From Nothophaeocryptopus gaeumannii (Eukaryota > Ascomycota > Dothideomycetes > Mycosphaerellales > Mycosphaerellaceae), in NCBI GenBank assembly GCA_031771865.1, contig JASISA010000025.1, positions 2,542,001 through 2,606,000 on the forward strand: 64,000 nt of DNA, in the 5' to 3' direction. The translations under genes were made by a program, and so were the position numbers. This document shows positions 44,791 through 55,207 of this stretch, piece by piece. Every line of letters begins with the position of its first letter. Positions within the stretch are counted from its first letter, which is position 1. The notes beneath the pieces were generated by a model, which had not been told where the DNA came from, did no database searches, and saw nothing but the letters and a program-made list of their open reading frames with translations.

Positions 44791-46893
44791 TCACACATCG
44801 TCCTGTCTCGAGTCCACGGGATAAGGATCCTTCATGAGAAGCAACAGCTCACCAGGTGGCGACGGGACAAACTTCATCGGCGGCGTCCGAGGACCCGAAA
44901 CCTTCTCGACAGCGGCGCGGATGTCCCTCCAGAGGTCTTCAATTCTAGGACGCTTGTCAGGCAGAATTTGCAGGCAGCTTTCCACCAGGCGACGAAGTTC
45001 CTCAAAGTAGTACCTCTTTGCTCGGTCGTTGAGTTTTGGGTACCAATGCGTGTCGTCAAGCCTGAAACTGACATTGCCTCCAGACTTGACAGTTTGAGAT
45101 CCGACAATTTCTTTATCTTCGAGATTCATCAGACTGAGCATGGTCCGTCCAAGAGACCAAATGTCAGACTGAGGCGAAACTGAGTACTGCTGGTTCCAGT
45201 GTTGTTCTAATTCGTCCAAGTACTTGGTTTGCTCCTTCGAATAGTCAGCGTTGTGGATCGTGTTGATTGAGACTGTACTTACTGGAGGTCTGTGGCCTGC
45301 CGTTCCATTACTAACCATTTCCCGGCTTCAGATCCAGATGGTATATGGGTTCCCAGTTCGCGGGAAGCTACCCTCCTGGAACACCGCCAAACTTCAGAAC
45401 GCAGAGGGCGGCAGCCAGGCCTTCAAAAATTGCCCATACGATGCGAGGAGATATAAGACTAGTACCTGTTAACAAGAAGAAAGGGTCCTCTCGGCCGCCG
45501 GGAGGAAGCCTACGGATTGATCGATCTTCCTGTAGCGGTGACAGTCCCATCATAGGCTTTGTGCTTCTCAATGAGGTCTTCAAAGCTTCCGTGCTCACAG
45601 AAATCCGTGTATATCCCGTGCATTTTGTTCAGATCATGCACGCACCAATCCAGCTGCTTCACGATGTTCACCCTTACGAGATCCGGAAGTGTATCGCATG
45701 CTCACAGCATGACTACCTCCAAAGGAACTCTATCCAAACGGGTGGGATGCCAAAATCTTTCCCTGTCCCATAGATAAGTTCCCATATAGGCGTCTTTCAA
45801 GACAACGCGATCGGCGGTTCTGCACTCTTCATTGAAATTCAGCCATAGTCCAAGGTGGGCAAGACTGCGCGGACCACCTGTGATTCTCCGGCTCCAGCAG
45901 CCCCGGAGTAAAGCGCTCATAGGCCACCCAAAAGGAAGTTCTCTTAACTTGACGATCCTCTTGTCAAGTTTTTTGATAGTTTCGAGCTCCAGATTCTCCA
46001 GTGAGAACTTCTCATCTCCTGAGAAGACCTTGACTCCACGATTCACGCGAGCAGTGTCTCATCTCGCGATATTGAGATTCGCTGTAGCCAGCGTTCTTCA
46101 TGGCAAAATCACAGACCTCGTCCGCATGTTCGTGGCGCTCGTGCAAGAGACAGTCGTCAAGTAGCCTCATTTATTGGTCGGGATGGACTTCGCAGTTCCA
46201 AGCTGGAGGACTTAGGTAGTAGTCGTGCTTGCATGCACTCTTTGCGATCTTGAACCAAGATCTTAAAGATTTGAGTGTATTTCCTCGACACCCTGCCTTG
46301 ATGATGGCAGTCAGGATGTCGGTCCATTGCTTTTCGATTGCTTTCGTTGCGTGCTCGTGCCTTGCGCTTTCGAAGATCTCCGGCGCTGCTTCAGTTTGAT
46401 CTGCCCGCGGCTGATCTTTTTGGCTCTGTTCAGCTTGCTTCAGGCATGCCTGAGGTAGGTCTACTGGAGTCTGAATTGATCGGCTTTGATACTGCTGAGC
46501 TCGACCAACGTTTCCATGCCTCCCGGCGCTTTTGTCTCGCTTCTTTGGTTCAGCTGCCTGTTGCTGTGTCGCTTTCTCGCGTTTCGTTTTCTTCCAGGTC
46601 TTTGTAGCATCCTTGTTTCGAGCTTCATTCCCATCATCTCCATCGCCCGCACTCTTGCGTTTTTGAGCATTTCTTTGTGGAACGGGAGCTTGGTCCGCAG
46701 GCGGTGCGGTATCACCAGATTCGTCGTCTGCAGCGTCGCCATTTGTCTCGGTCGTAGCCTTGCCTCGTTTGCGACCACCGACTCTACCATTGCGTTGGCC
46801 GGCGTTTCAAGCGGGAGTAGCGGGTGATGCAACGTTGGCGGGGCCGCCATTTGCTCGATCTTGTGCCGCCTCAGCACGTCTCTTCGAAGGCAT
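44791..46893 (-). pseudogene. Eroded protein kinase gene with long basic N-terminus (kinase C)
   Basis: From ATG at 46,893 (MPSKRRAEAAQDRANGGP) a Lys/Ala-rich, probably nuclear N-terminal region runs in one frame but is cut by TGA (46,809-46,807) and TAA (46,173-46,171). A frameshift near 46,050 leads to RVVLKDAYMGTYLWDRERFW, then TGA at 45,704-45,702, then QLDWCVHDLNKMHGIYTDF. Another shift near 45,530 leads to IVWAIFEGLAAALCVLKFGG, a TAG, then YHLDLKPGN (catalytic loop; HRD is HLD), a GTTAGT intron, and the C-lobe QYSVSPQSDIWSLGRTML ending at 44,791. Five or more lesions, none at CpA contexts in bulk, so ordinary neutral decay. Confidence 0.75.
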
Positions 46894-47331
46894 GGCGGGT
46901 ATGCGCAGGCTGAGGCACAACCTTGATGAGAGTTTGTGAAGGCTGACACCCAGTGATTTAGTCCAGCACCCGTAGGTAGATGCTCGGCTCGGTGGTCAGC
47001 AAGCAAAGTTCGATTCCTTCAACAAATGTATCGTCGAAGCTGTTCACCCAATGCGGCGTAGGAGTCGCGATCACAGTTGCGTCGAAACAAGAAAAAGCGC
47101 CAACCTCTTCAAAGAGAGCTGTTCAGCGAAATGAATCCAGACATTCAACTTCGCCAGTCAACATGAAAGTTTCGTAACGCACTCTCTCCTAGCTAGCCCT
47201 TACCTCAGAGTACTAGTTGTGAGCTTCGTTGCAGAAAGGGCGTCCGAAATCAGGAGAGAGTGTTGTGCGAATTGGGTCTGTTTGCCTTGGTCGATCCTCT
47301 CTGGCTGCTAACAATCACAGTCGTACGGAGT
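46894..47331. other. Intergenic between two relics
   Basis: No supported gene; only short frames without domains. Confidence 0.4.
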
Positions 47332-48090
47332 TTACTTTTCGGCTTCTCTCGAAGGCAAGCGTTGTTCGTGACGCTCTCGGGGCGCCGTTGTTAGCCTCGC
47401 ACCATCACCCGCGACTGGACTCTGCGGTCTTGGAGCGCAGGATGGTAGACCTAGCAGTGACCTACTCTTCATAATCCACATGTTCATGACGCCACTGTGC
47501 CGGAGGGTGATCTTCGTCTTGTCCTGGAACACCGCACTGGGAGCCACGTGCGATATTTGTCCCAGTGTTCGGCCTTTGAGCTTCAAGCGACTGGGCACGC
47601 TGAAGTCCTGTGGTTGCACGAAGTACGTGCCAGGCCAATGTGGCACTGCCATCTTTGCACGATTGAAGTGGAACTTCGGCTTATCATACATGCAACTCAA
47701 GTGTGTGTCGAGAGACTCTGCTGCTAGAAGACTCCAGGGATGGTCAAGTGGGTGCGGCATGGCAGAGAGATACTGACGCCAGTTGATAGAACGCCAATCA
47801 GGACACCATGATGACAGCCCAACGTTGTGGAGGTCTATCGTATCAGCGGATGAAGGTGACGTCGCCCATTATGGTATAGCGGACCAAAGATGCTGAAACG
47901 TCTGTACAAAGTATCTCGTGACGTTCTGGTAGACTTTCGAAGTCGTTGGGTCGTAGTTTATACCGATACCTTTAGAGCCGATGTCATCCTCGTTGCCGTA
48001 AGAAGTCGGCACGGCTGTCGTCCTCACGAGTGTCTTCCATGCTGTGCGCGGTAGATTGAGCATTCCACGGTCTCGCAAGACCATCGTGGG
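47332..48090 (-). pseudogene. C-terminal relic of a HET-type gene
   Basis: Minus-strand fragment with the middle region typical of HET proteins: GIGINYDPTTSKVYQNVTRY (like the P-D-Y-x-x-x-x-x-x-V-Y block), then an in-frame TAA, then DTIDLHNVGLSSWCPDW (like L-P-S-W-V-P-D-W) and a further 120 open residues to 47,332. The HET domain itself is not found upstream, since the glycosylase gene begins at 48,283 on the other strand, so the gene is N-terminally truncated as well as broken. It is a second HET relic, independent of the one at 20.2 kb. Confidence 0.6.
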
Positions 48091-48282
48091 TTGCTAGACG
48101 CATGTCCGGATGCAGTACACGTCGACGTTGACTGCAAGGCTGAAAAAGAAGAGAGAAGTCGCGAAGCTTCCGCTGCGTAGAGCCGTACATCGTGTCCCGA
48201 CTGGTCTCAAGGCTTCCGCAACCGCGCGACTCCATTCAAGATCAAGACCAACGGCAACAGGTGTATTGTCACGTCCAAGAAC

Positions 48283-49173
48283 ATGTCATCTCCCAGAGAT
48301 TCATCACCGAACGCCGAGCAGGATCTCTCTACAAGTCAATCGAGAGATGCCTTCAAAGTGAGCCTCGAACGCTTCCGCCATGGAAATCCATCTTCAGACT
48401 CATCCGCAACCTCTTCCAACGCCACCTCTCTTCGAAGAAGCCCTCGCAAACGCATCCTCGGCCGAGAAGAAGACGAAACTTCAACTCCCTCAATCTCACG
48501 CACAAGCACATCTTCTCCGACTAGCAAGAAACGTCGCCCCTCAAGCAAATACGCTCCACCCTCCACCTACGCCCACCTTCCACCCCTAACCGACATCCTC
48601 ACCCCAAATCTAATCTGCGTATTCATCGGCTTCAACCCCGGCGTAACAACAGCAACCTCCGGCCACGCCTACGCGCACCCATCAAATCTATTCTGGAAAC
48701 TCCTTCACTCTTCCGAATGTACAGATGAGCGCCTACGGCCCGAACAAGATGTAGACTTGCCGAGGTTGTATGCGATGGGAAACACGAATATCGTGTCGAG
48801 ACCGAGTAAGGATGCAGGGGAGTTATCGAAAGCGGAAATGTCCGCAGGAACGCCAATTCTCGACTCCAAAATTCGAAAATATCGCCCCGAAGCAGTATGT
48901 ATAGTAGGAAAAGGGATCTGGGAAGCGATTTGGCGGTTCAGGCACGGAAGAGGGATCCGGAAAGATGAGTTCCGGTATGGATGGCAGGATGAGAAAGAGA
49001 ATATGGGGAGGGTTGCGGGCGAGTGGGAAGGGGCGAAAGTATTTGTGGCGACTGCGACGAGCGGATTGGCGGCGGGGTTGAAGCCGGCTGAGAAGGAGGC
49101 GATTTGGAGGCCCTTTGGGCAGTGGGTGAAGAAGAAGAGAGAGGAAAGGGCGAGGGAGTCAGAAGAGAGCTAA
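48283..49173 (+). CDS. Mismatch-specific (G:T/U) uracil/thymine DNA glycosylase, Mug/TDG family
   Basis: 296 residues, single exon. Residues 1-90 are a disordered Ser/Thr/Arg-rich tail with a basic patch (RRSPRKRILG, SKKRRPSSK) that may be a nuclear signal and DNA clamp. The catalytic domain starts at LTDILTPNLICVFIGFNPGV near residue 105: motif 1 is GFNPG (family G-I-N-P-G; the Asn that positions the water is kept), followed by GHAYAHPSNLFWKLL, the conserved G-H-x-x-x-x-P-x-N-x-F-W. Motif 2 near residue 260 is ATATSGLAAGL (family N/M-P-S-G/S). It excises uracil or thymine mispaired with guanine, mainly from deaminated cytosine, in base-excision repair. Start fixed by the first ATG after a short leader. 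Confidence 0.85.
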   Translation: MSSPRDSSPNAEQDLSTSQSRDAFKVSLERFRHGNPSSDSSATSSNATSLRRSPRKRILGREEDETSTPSISRTSTSSPTSKKRRPSSKYAPPSTYAHLPPLTDILTPNLICVFIGFNPGVTTATSGHAYAHPSNLFWKLLHSSECTDERLRPEQDVDLPRLYAMGNTNIVSRPSKDAGELSKAEMSAGTPILDSKIRKYRPEAVCIVGKGIWEAIWRFRHGRGIRKDEFRYGWQDEKENMGRVAGEWEGAKVFVATATSGLAAGLKPAEKEAIWRPFGQWVKKKREERARESEES

Positions 49174-49243
49174 TGGCTGAAATGATTTCGCATTGCAGTG
49201 TACACGCTAACTGACAGCAACGACATTCCTTCCCATGTACATC

Positions 49244-50591
49244 TCATGTCTCGAGGTCTTCGATATGGATCTTGATTGAACCGGAGTTGCGATCAGCGGC
49301 CGCTTCCAGTGCCTTGTTGGCCTCCTCCAGCTTGAAACGATGGGTGACCAAAGGCTGTAGGTTGATGACTCCGTGCTGTAGCAATCGAGTCGCCAGCGGC
49401 CAGCTGTGGTGGTATCGGTTGATGAACTTCAAATCAATCTGGAAACCCGTCAGTACGTACTGCTTGCTGTCATGCTGAGACCATGGAACTCACCTCTGCA
49501 AGTGAGATATGCATAAAAGGGAGCTCGTTCATGATCGGCTTGCCAACTCCGATCACCATAACCTCACCAGCTGGTCTGGGCACATAGCAGGCTGTGACTA
49601 CACTTCCCTGCACACCCGTGCACTCATACACGACTCTCGGCTGCTCACCACCGGCAGTCTGCATGGCCTTCACGATATGCTCCGCGGTCTCCTGTGCGGT
49701 TCTCTTCGGATCAATCTGGAACGGGACACAGCTCGGCACAAACTCCTTGGCAAACTTCAATCTCCCTGCGTCAACATCTGTGACGATGATAGGGGCGGCT
49801 CCAGAGGCTTTGGCGACTGCGAGGGCGCACATGCCAATCGGCCCGGCTCCACAAATCACCGTGCCTTCGCCGAGTCTGATGGGGCTTCTCTCGAATCCGT
49901 GCAGAACCACACTCAGAGGTTCCAGCAGCGCGCCATCAGAGTAGGTCAGATTATCAGGAATCTTGTGCAGGAATGCAGCTGGGTGAACGTGCCACCTCCG
50001 GATCGAGCCAGCATATGGAGGAACGCCTGAAAAGGCTACATCGGCGCAGAGATTGTAGTTTCCGGAAGAGCATTGGAAGCAATTGCCGCAAGGAACTCCA
50101 GGTTCAATGGCAACTCGTTCGCCGGGCTTTAAGTGGTTGACATTGGCGCCGCACCAGACGACCTCGCCGGCGCCCTCGTGGCCAAGGCAGTGGTCGGATT
50201 CGACGATTAGAGGGCCAATGCGGCCGGTGTGCCAGAAGTGAACGTCGGAGCTCAAATACTATCAGTAAGAGAATACAATATACAGGAAATAAGATATGTT
50301 GACATACCCGCAGATGCCATTACACCTCATGCGCACAATGCAGTCTCCCGGTCCTGGATTGAGCTTGGGAGAAGTGCCCATGAAGATCTCACGCTTCTCG
50401 TTTGTGAAGAGGGCGGGATTGACTTTGTCAAGAACGAAGTCCTTCACGCCATTAGCACCCAGGCCATTTGTGCCATTCGTCTCTGCCGCTTCTACGCCAT
50501 TTTCAAGTTGGTCGATGTTTGTTGAGGCTGGTAGGTAGCCATCTGTGAGCTTGATGCGCTTGTTCGTCTTCGTGTCCTTCTTGGGTGGCAT
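49244..50591 (-). CDS. L-arabinitol 4-dehydrogenase-like zinc alcohol dehydrogenase
   Basis: Three exons on the minus strand, 50,591-50,308, 50,250-49,494 and 49,438-49,244, with introns of 57 and 55 nt (GTATGT..GAG and GTGAGT..CAG), frame kept, 411 residues. Medium-chain dehydrogenase: catalytic zinc from GICGSDVHFW and CLGHEGAGEV, structural zinc from the four cysteines of PCGNCFQCSSGNYNLC, and Rossmann ICGAGPIGMCALAVAKA followed by VTDVDAGRLKFAKE, whose Asp favours NAD+. SDVHFW and the exon layout match fungal LAD enzymes that oxidise L-arabinitol to L-xylulose in pentose catabolism; sorbitol or xylitol dehydrogenase is the alternative. The N-terminal leader is about 45 residues longer than usual (MPPKKDTKTNKRIKL, Asn/Gly-rich). 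Confidence 0.88.
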
Positions 50592-51891
50592 GATGCTCGA
50601 TGTCTTGTTGCTAGATGCTCAGGAAGTGGTGAGAAGGTAAGAGATGAGGTCTATGAGGTCTGGAAAAGAAACACAGAAGCACCACAGCTCCAGACTCAAG
50701 CTCACCTATCTTAGGCTATTCTCCGACGAACTTAAAACACTTGCGTGGTTGCCATTGGCGTTATGATGTGTACTCCTCACTCAACGACACACGTGCAGTC
50801 TGCAGAGGCGGATAGCTGTGGTTGTGCGGCAATACGGCGCGCTCGCCGCAGCTGCTATTTTTCGCCCTGCTGGCGAAATGGGCAAGCCGAAGCACTCGAT
50901 TTGGGCATAGGCGCTTTGGAAAAGGTTTGCGGAGGTCCCAGCATCTCATAGCCATGCTCGCCTTACTTTCTGCTGTGTTGGCATCGTGATGGAGGAGTGG
51001 AGGAGATGAGGAGATGAGGAGATGAGGAGATGAAGAGATGAGTGTCGCTGGTAGGTGGGAAATGCGCATTGAGCATGTCGTTGCTGCCGCTGAGAACTGA
51101 GCTTCGCGTTTGACCGCCTGAGGCACCACAAATTTCTTAGTCATCTGCCAAGCAATCAAAGTTGAGGTAACAGCACTGTCAGGGTCAAGCCTCTGGACCA
51201 CGCTTTCACACCAGAGCGATATCGATATCAACAAGACGTTGAGCACGACATTGAAGACGACACTGAAGCCGACTTTGATGCACGAATGACGCCTGAGGCA
51301 TTGGAAGAAAGGGTAAACAAGCTCGAGTCCATTCGACTCGTCTGAACTCTTCAATTAGCCCCTGTGATTCTGGGAAGCCTCAGTTGCGGCTTGGGCTACT
51401 ACAGCTCTGGCACGGGCTTGATCTTGAAGCAATCTCTCATACTCCAACACCGCATTGCTCCTCTCGACCCGCTTGGCAATGACAGCCATCCGTTTGTCCT
51501 CACGCAGTGCTCGAATCCTCGACTCCATCCTGGTCCGCGCTTGCCCCCGCACTGCTCTCTGATTCGCCGCATTGAATAGAATTGGGCATTCTAATGAGGC
51601 GCCTGCAAGTGCATGGATATCGTGTGTCGTTGTGATTGGAGGCACAGGAGGCACCGAAGGCAAAGCAAATCACTGGCCAGGGGCTCGGATGAGTCAGCGG
51701 GTGTCTTGAACTTCACGGATTCCAATCCCATCTCGCAACATGTATGCCGCACTTCCTGCGTCAGCTCGAAGATGATGATAAAAGCATGGGGTCTACCTTG
51801 CACGCGCGGCCCTACATCGTTCTTCTCCATCCACTCACTACACTGCGCACGAGGGCTCTTCGGCTCCTTTCTACACAATACAGGGCGTACC
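50592..51891. other. Intergenic region with microsatellite, no firm gene
   Basis: A minus-strand frame at 51,663-51,355 gives a charged helical peptide (RMESRIRALREDKRM, then RVERSNAVLEYERLLQDQ) but starts with TTG and has no ATG before residue 46. It could be an exon of an undetected gene. Otherwise nothing recognisable. Confidence 0.35.
50993..51040. repeat. GGAGATGA microsatellite
   Basis: Five to six tandem copies of GGAGATGA, the last with one change (AGAGATGA). Confidence 0.85.
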
Positions 51892-53158
51892 ATGGTCACA
51901 ACTAATGGGATTGAGCCGATCGAGGAACAGACTCTTCCACTGTACCTGCAAAAGCGGTACCGTCCAGTGCGGATTGGCGAAATACTCAACGGACGATATT
52001 GCGTACTCGCAAAGCTCGGCTTCGGCGCATACTCCACAGTCTGGCTCGCTCGCGATAACCAGTAAATATACCCACAGCCCAGTAGAGTCCCGGGAGACGG
52101 TGCTAGATCTTTCGTAGGACCACGCGTTACACTTGCGTAAAGATCTGTGTTGAGGACAGTTCGAACGCATCTCCGACTCTCAATGAAGTGAGAATACTCA
52201 AACACCTCGCAGAGTGCCCCAAAGAGCACCTTGGCTCCAAATTCGCAAGACTTGCCGATGATCTCTTCGAACTTGAAGGCCCTACTGGCGCTCACCACTG
52301 CTTTGCCATGTCACCACAGGGCTGTAGTCTTTGGACGATGCAACGCATGTTTGCGGACGGGAAGGTGCCCTCGGAATTGGTTGGCCATGTCGTCCAGCGA
52401 CTGCTTGCATGCGTCAATTGGCTCTTTTGCGACGGAGACGTCATGCACACAGGTCTGTGCTTAGCACCCTTGGTGCGGTCAAAGCTAAATATTTTGCAGA
52501 GATCACTTCACAGAATGTCCTGGTAGGACTAGACGACGATTCCAGCCTCCGCAGGATCGAGGAGGCAGAAGTTGAGTCCCCGAGCATTCCGATCGAGGCC
52601 GGCAAGTACCCTGTGTATCCCTCTCGCGGCCATTCCATTTCATTATTCGAGCTTAACGGCGATCCCGTACTGATCGACTTCGGCTCCTCGCGCTCAGCTG
52701 ACATCGTCAACGAAGGCTGGTGGATGCCCGACACACATCGTGCACCTGAAGTACTGATGGGTCTTCCCTTGGACGCTCAAGTCGATGTCTGGTCCATCGG
52801 AATCATGGCTCTAGAATTGATCGAAGGCAAAAATCTGTTCTGTCCAATCAGTCCGATCGACAACAAGTACGTTCTTCCTCAGGCAATAGCCGACTACATA
52901 AGCTATATGGGCCTCCCTCCACTATGGATGATCGAGCAGAGCAAGAACCCAGTCATCAAGACGTTCTTTGACGAATTGGGAAATTGAATGGCGGAACCAC
53001 CAATACCAGAAGCGTCACTTGAGGATTTTGTGACTGCAATCCCGCCAGGAGAAGAGAAAGATATGTTCCTGAAGTTCATCCGAAGGGTCCTTATCTGGGA
53101 TCCCTCAGAAAGAGGACAGTCTGCGCATCTCCTCGAGGATGAGTGGTTCAAGCGATGA
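51892..53158 (+). pseudogene. SRPK-like protein kinase gene broken by one stop (kinase D)
   Basis: Exons 51,892-52,061, 52,118-52,452 and 52,500 onward; introns of 56 and 47 nt keep frame. N-lobe: YRPVRIGEILNGRYCVLAKL, GFGAYSTVWLARD, YTCVKICVED. The catalytic loop across intron 2 reads MHTEITSQNVLVGL, where SR-protein kinases have H-T-D-I-K, so the catalytic Asp is Glu and the Lys is Thr. The metal motif IDFGSSR, then HRAPEVLMGLPLD and DVWSIGIMALELI are intact. A TGA at 52,985-52,987 falls where SRPKs have Trp in the D-G-N-W block, and coding sequence goes on in the same frame (EASLEDFVTAIPPGEEKDMF, LIWDPSERGQSAHLLEDEW) to 53,158. Either truncated by 57 residues or a dead gene. Confidence 0.75.
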
Positions 53159-53684
53159 GGAACGACCCACCAAAGGGTACCAGCTCGTTGCAATATCACA
53201 CTTCTTGAATCAGTAGCACTAGGACTCGAGCGTATCACTTCCTGAGCCGTAGTATAAGCTGCTCTGCTCTGCTCTGCTTGTCTTGGCATTCGGACTGACT
53301 TCACCTCTCGGTCCGAGACATCCCGATAGACTTCGACTGTACAGCAGCCTCGTTACAGCTCTTCCGAGACCACCAGCCATTTCTTGGGTCGCAACATTCC
53401 GCAGGTGCGTAAGGCGGAAGAATGACGACCCTTTCAAACCGAGCCGAGCACCCAGAAAATGCGTTCATCTTCGAACTCGCGATCAATCTGGCCGCCGCGC
53501 TTTTTCCAAAGTGACCTCACAGATTCTCCATGATCCTCGTATTCATGCAAAACACCGAGATGTGGAATTTCCGTTACTAACTTCAAGGAGTGTTAGGCGA
53601 TCTATTATGTCCGAGAATTATATGCCATTGCATTCGATCCTTCCTTCTTGTGCTGAATCCCTCACTTCGCATCTGTCGACGACA
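53159..53684. other. Intergenic
   Basis: No supported gene; open frames here run into the GH43 relic but have no ATG-started domain of their own. Confidence 0.4.
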
Positions 53685-54952
53685 ATGCTCTCGCTCAAAA
53701 GCTACGGGCCACTGGCACTCCTATACAGCTCCCTTTCCCATGCAGCGACGTTCCTCCCTCTCACCAACAAGACTGACACAGTCGCGGTTCCAATCCAGGC
53801 CCACGGCGGCAACATAGTCCGAGCCAACGCCGGCGACAGCTCCTGGTACTGATTCGGAGAGGACAAGACCAACGAGACTACAGGCGGCACCTTCATCGGC
53901 GTATCATGCTACAAATCCACCAACCTGCAGACCTGGACAAATCAAGGCCATGTCCTCTCGCCAGCCCAGACACAAACATCTCATATACTTACATCGTCGA
54001 ACGGCCAATAGTACTCTACAACGAAAAGAACGACGAATACATCATGTGGTTTCACGGCGACACAAGCAACTACGGCGCCGCCCAAGTCGGCGTAGCAACA
54101 AGCGAAACTATCGACGGCCAATACTCCTGGAAAGAAAACTTCAAACCCGTCGGCAATGATTCCCGAGACATGACGATTTGGAAAGATTCTGACTCAAGCC
54201 AAGCATGTCTTATTTTCGCAACCTCCAATAATGCATATATCGAAATTGCGACTCTCGATGATGATGATTAGTATACCGTCGTCGAAGCAATCTACACTTC
54301 CCGCGGGGTCTATCCGGAGGCACCAGGCGTGTGCCAAATCGATAAGAAATATTACCTCCTCTTCTCGCCACAGGATGGCTGGACACCGACCGATAATGCA
54401 TATCACGTTGCAGACTCGATGAGTGGGCCTTGGTAAGAAACAACACTCACAAGCCCAAAAGGGACATACGCATACTTCACGCAGAACGCATACGACATCA
54501 CATTCAACGGGTCCAGTCAGACTTTCTGACTCTATCTGGGCGATCATTGGAATGCGAATAATCTTGGCGCGAGCACGTATGCTTTCTATCCGGTCGTATA
54601 CAATGGGAGTGCGTTGGACTTACATGAGACGGGTGGGTGGAGCTTAGATCCAGCCATTGGAAAATGGTCAGACCTGCCGTTCACTCTGATCACAGCAGCG
54701 AATAGCACAACTCCCAACACCTTGCTGCTAGACTGTGAAGATGGATGTGTAGGGGAAAACCCAGCCAACCTCACTTCTTCTCATACCTTCTCATTCACGT
54801 GGGAGGGGAGTGAAGGGGTCAAGGTCCTGCAGATTCTGTACACATATCCCACTGATGAGTCGAAGTCCAAATTGGTGCGTTCAAGTGTTCGTGAAGTCGA
54901 CGGGAAAAGGAACGTTATGAACACCGCGGCGGCGTCGAAACGGCGTGAATGA
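53685..54952 (+). pseudogene. Broken secreted GH43-type glycoside hydrolase
   Basis: Begins with a signal peptide (MLSLKSYGPLALLYSSLSHA), then IQAHGGNIVRANAGDSSWY followed by TGA (53,850-53,852) in place of the Trp of the W-F-G-E-D block. The frame shifts once at about 53,955-53,995. Then IVERPIVLYNEKNDEYIMWF, DTSNYGAAQVGVATS, KPVGNDSRDMTIWKD, a TAG (54,269-54,271), YPEAPGVCQIDKKYYLLFSP, a TAA (54,434-54,436), a TGA (54,527-54,529) and LYLGDHWNANNLGASTYAF to the end at 54,952. The five-bladed GH43 pattern and the C-terminal sandwich resemble exo-beta-1,3-galactanase-type enzymes that trim plant arabinogalactan. Four stops and one shift mean it is dead. Confidence 0.85.
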
Positions 54953-55207
54953 AAGGGAGAAATTTGCAAAGCAAACGCATTCTGGAATTATTCTTTGCGC
55001 ACAGCAGTGCAGTGCAGTGCGTGATCTCATGCTATGTTACAAAAAAGCCTCGTGGTAGTCTTTCATCGAGGCTTTCGGCCTCAATACCGCCCAAGAGCTT
55101 TCCGGTGCTCATCATATCTAGCCTTCCTTGAACGCCTCCGATGCGCCTAAAGCCGGTTCATGCAACTTCGTCCTCATCTTCGCTCCCTCAGCCGTGATGT
55201 TGACCAT

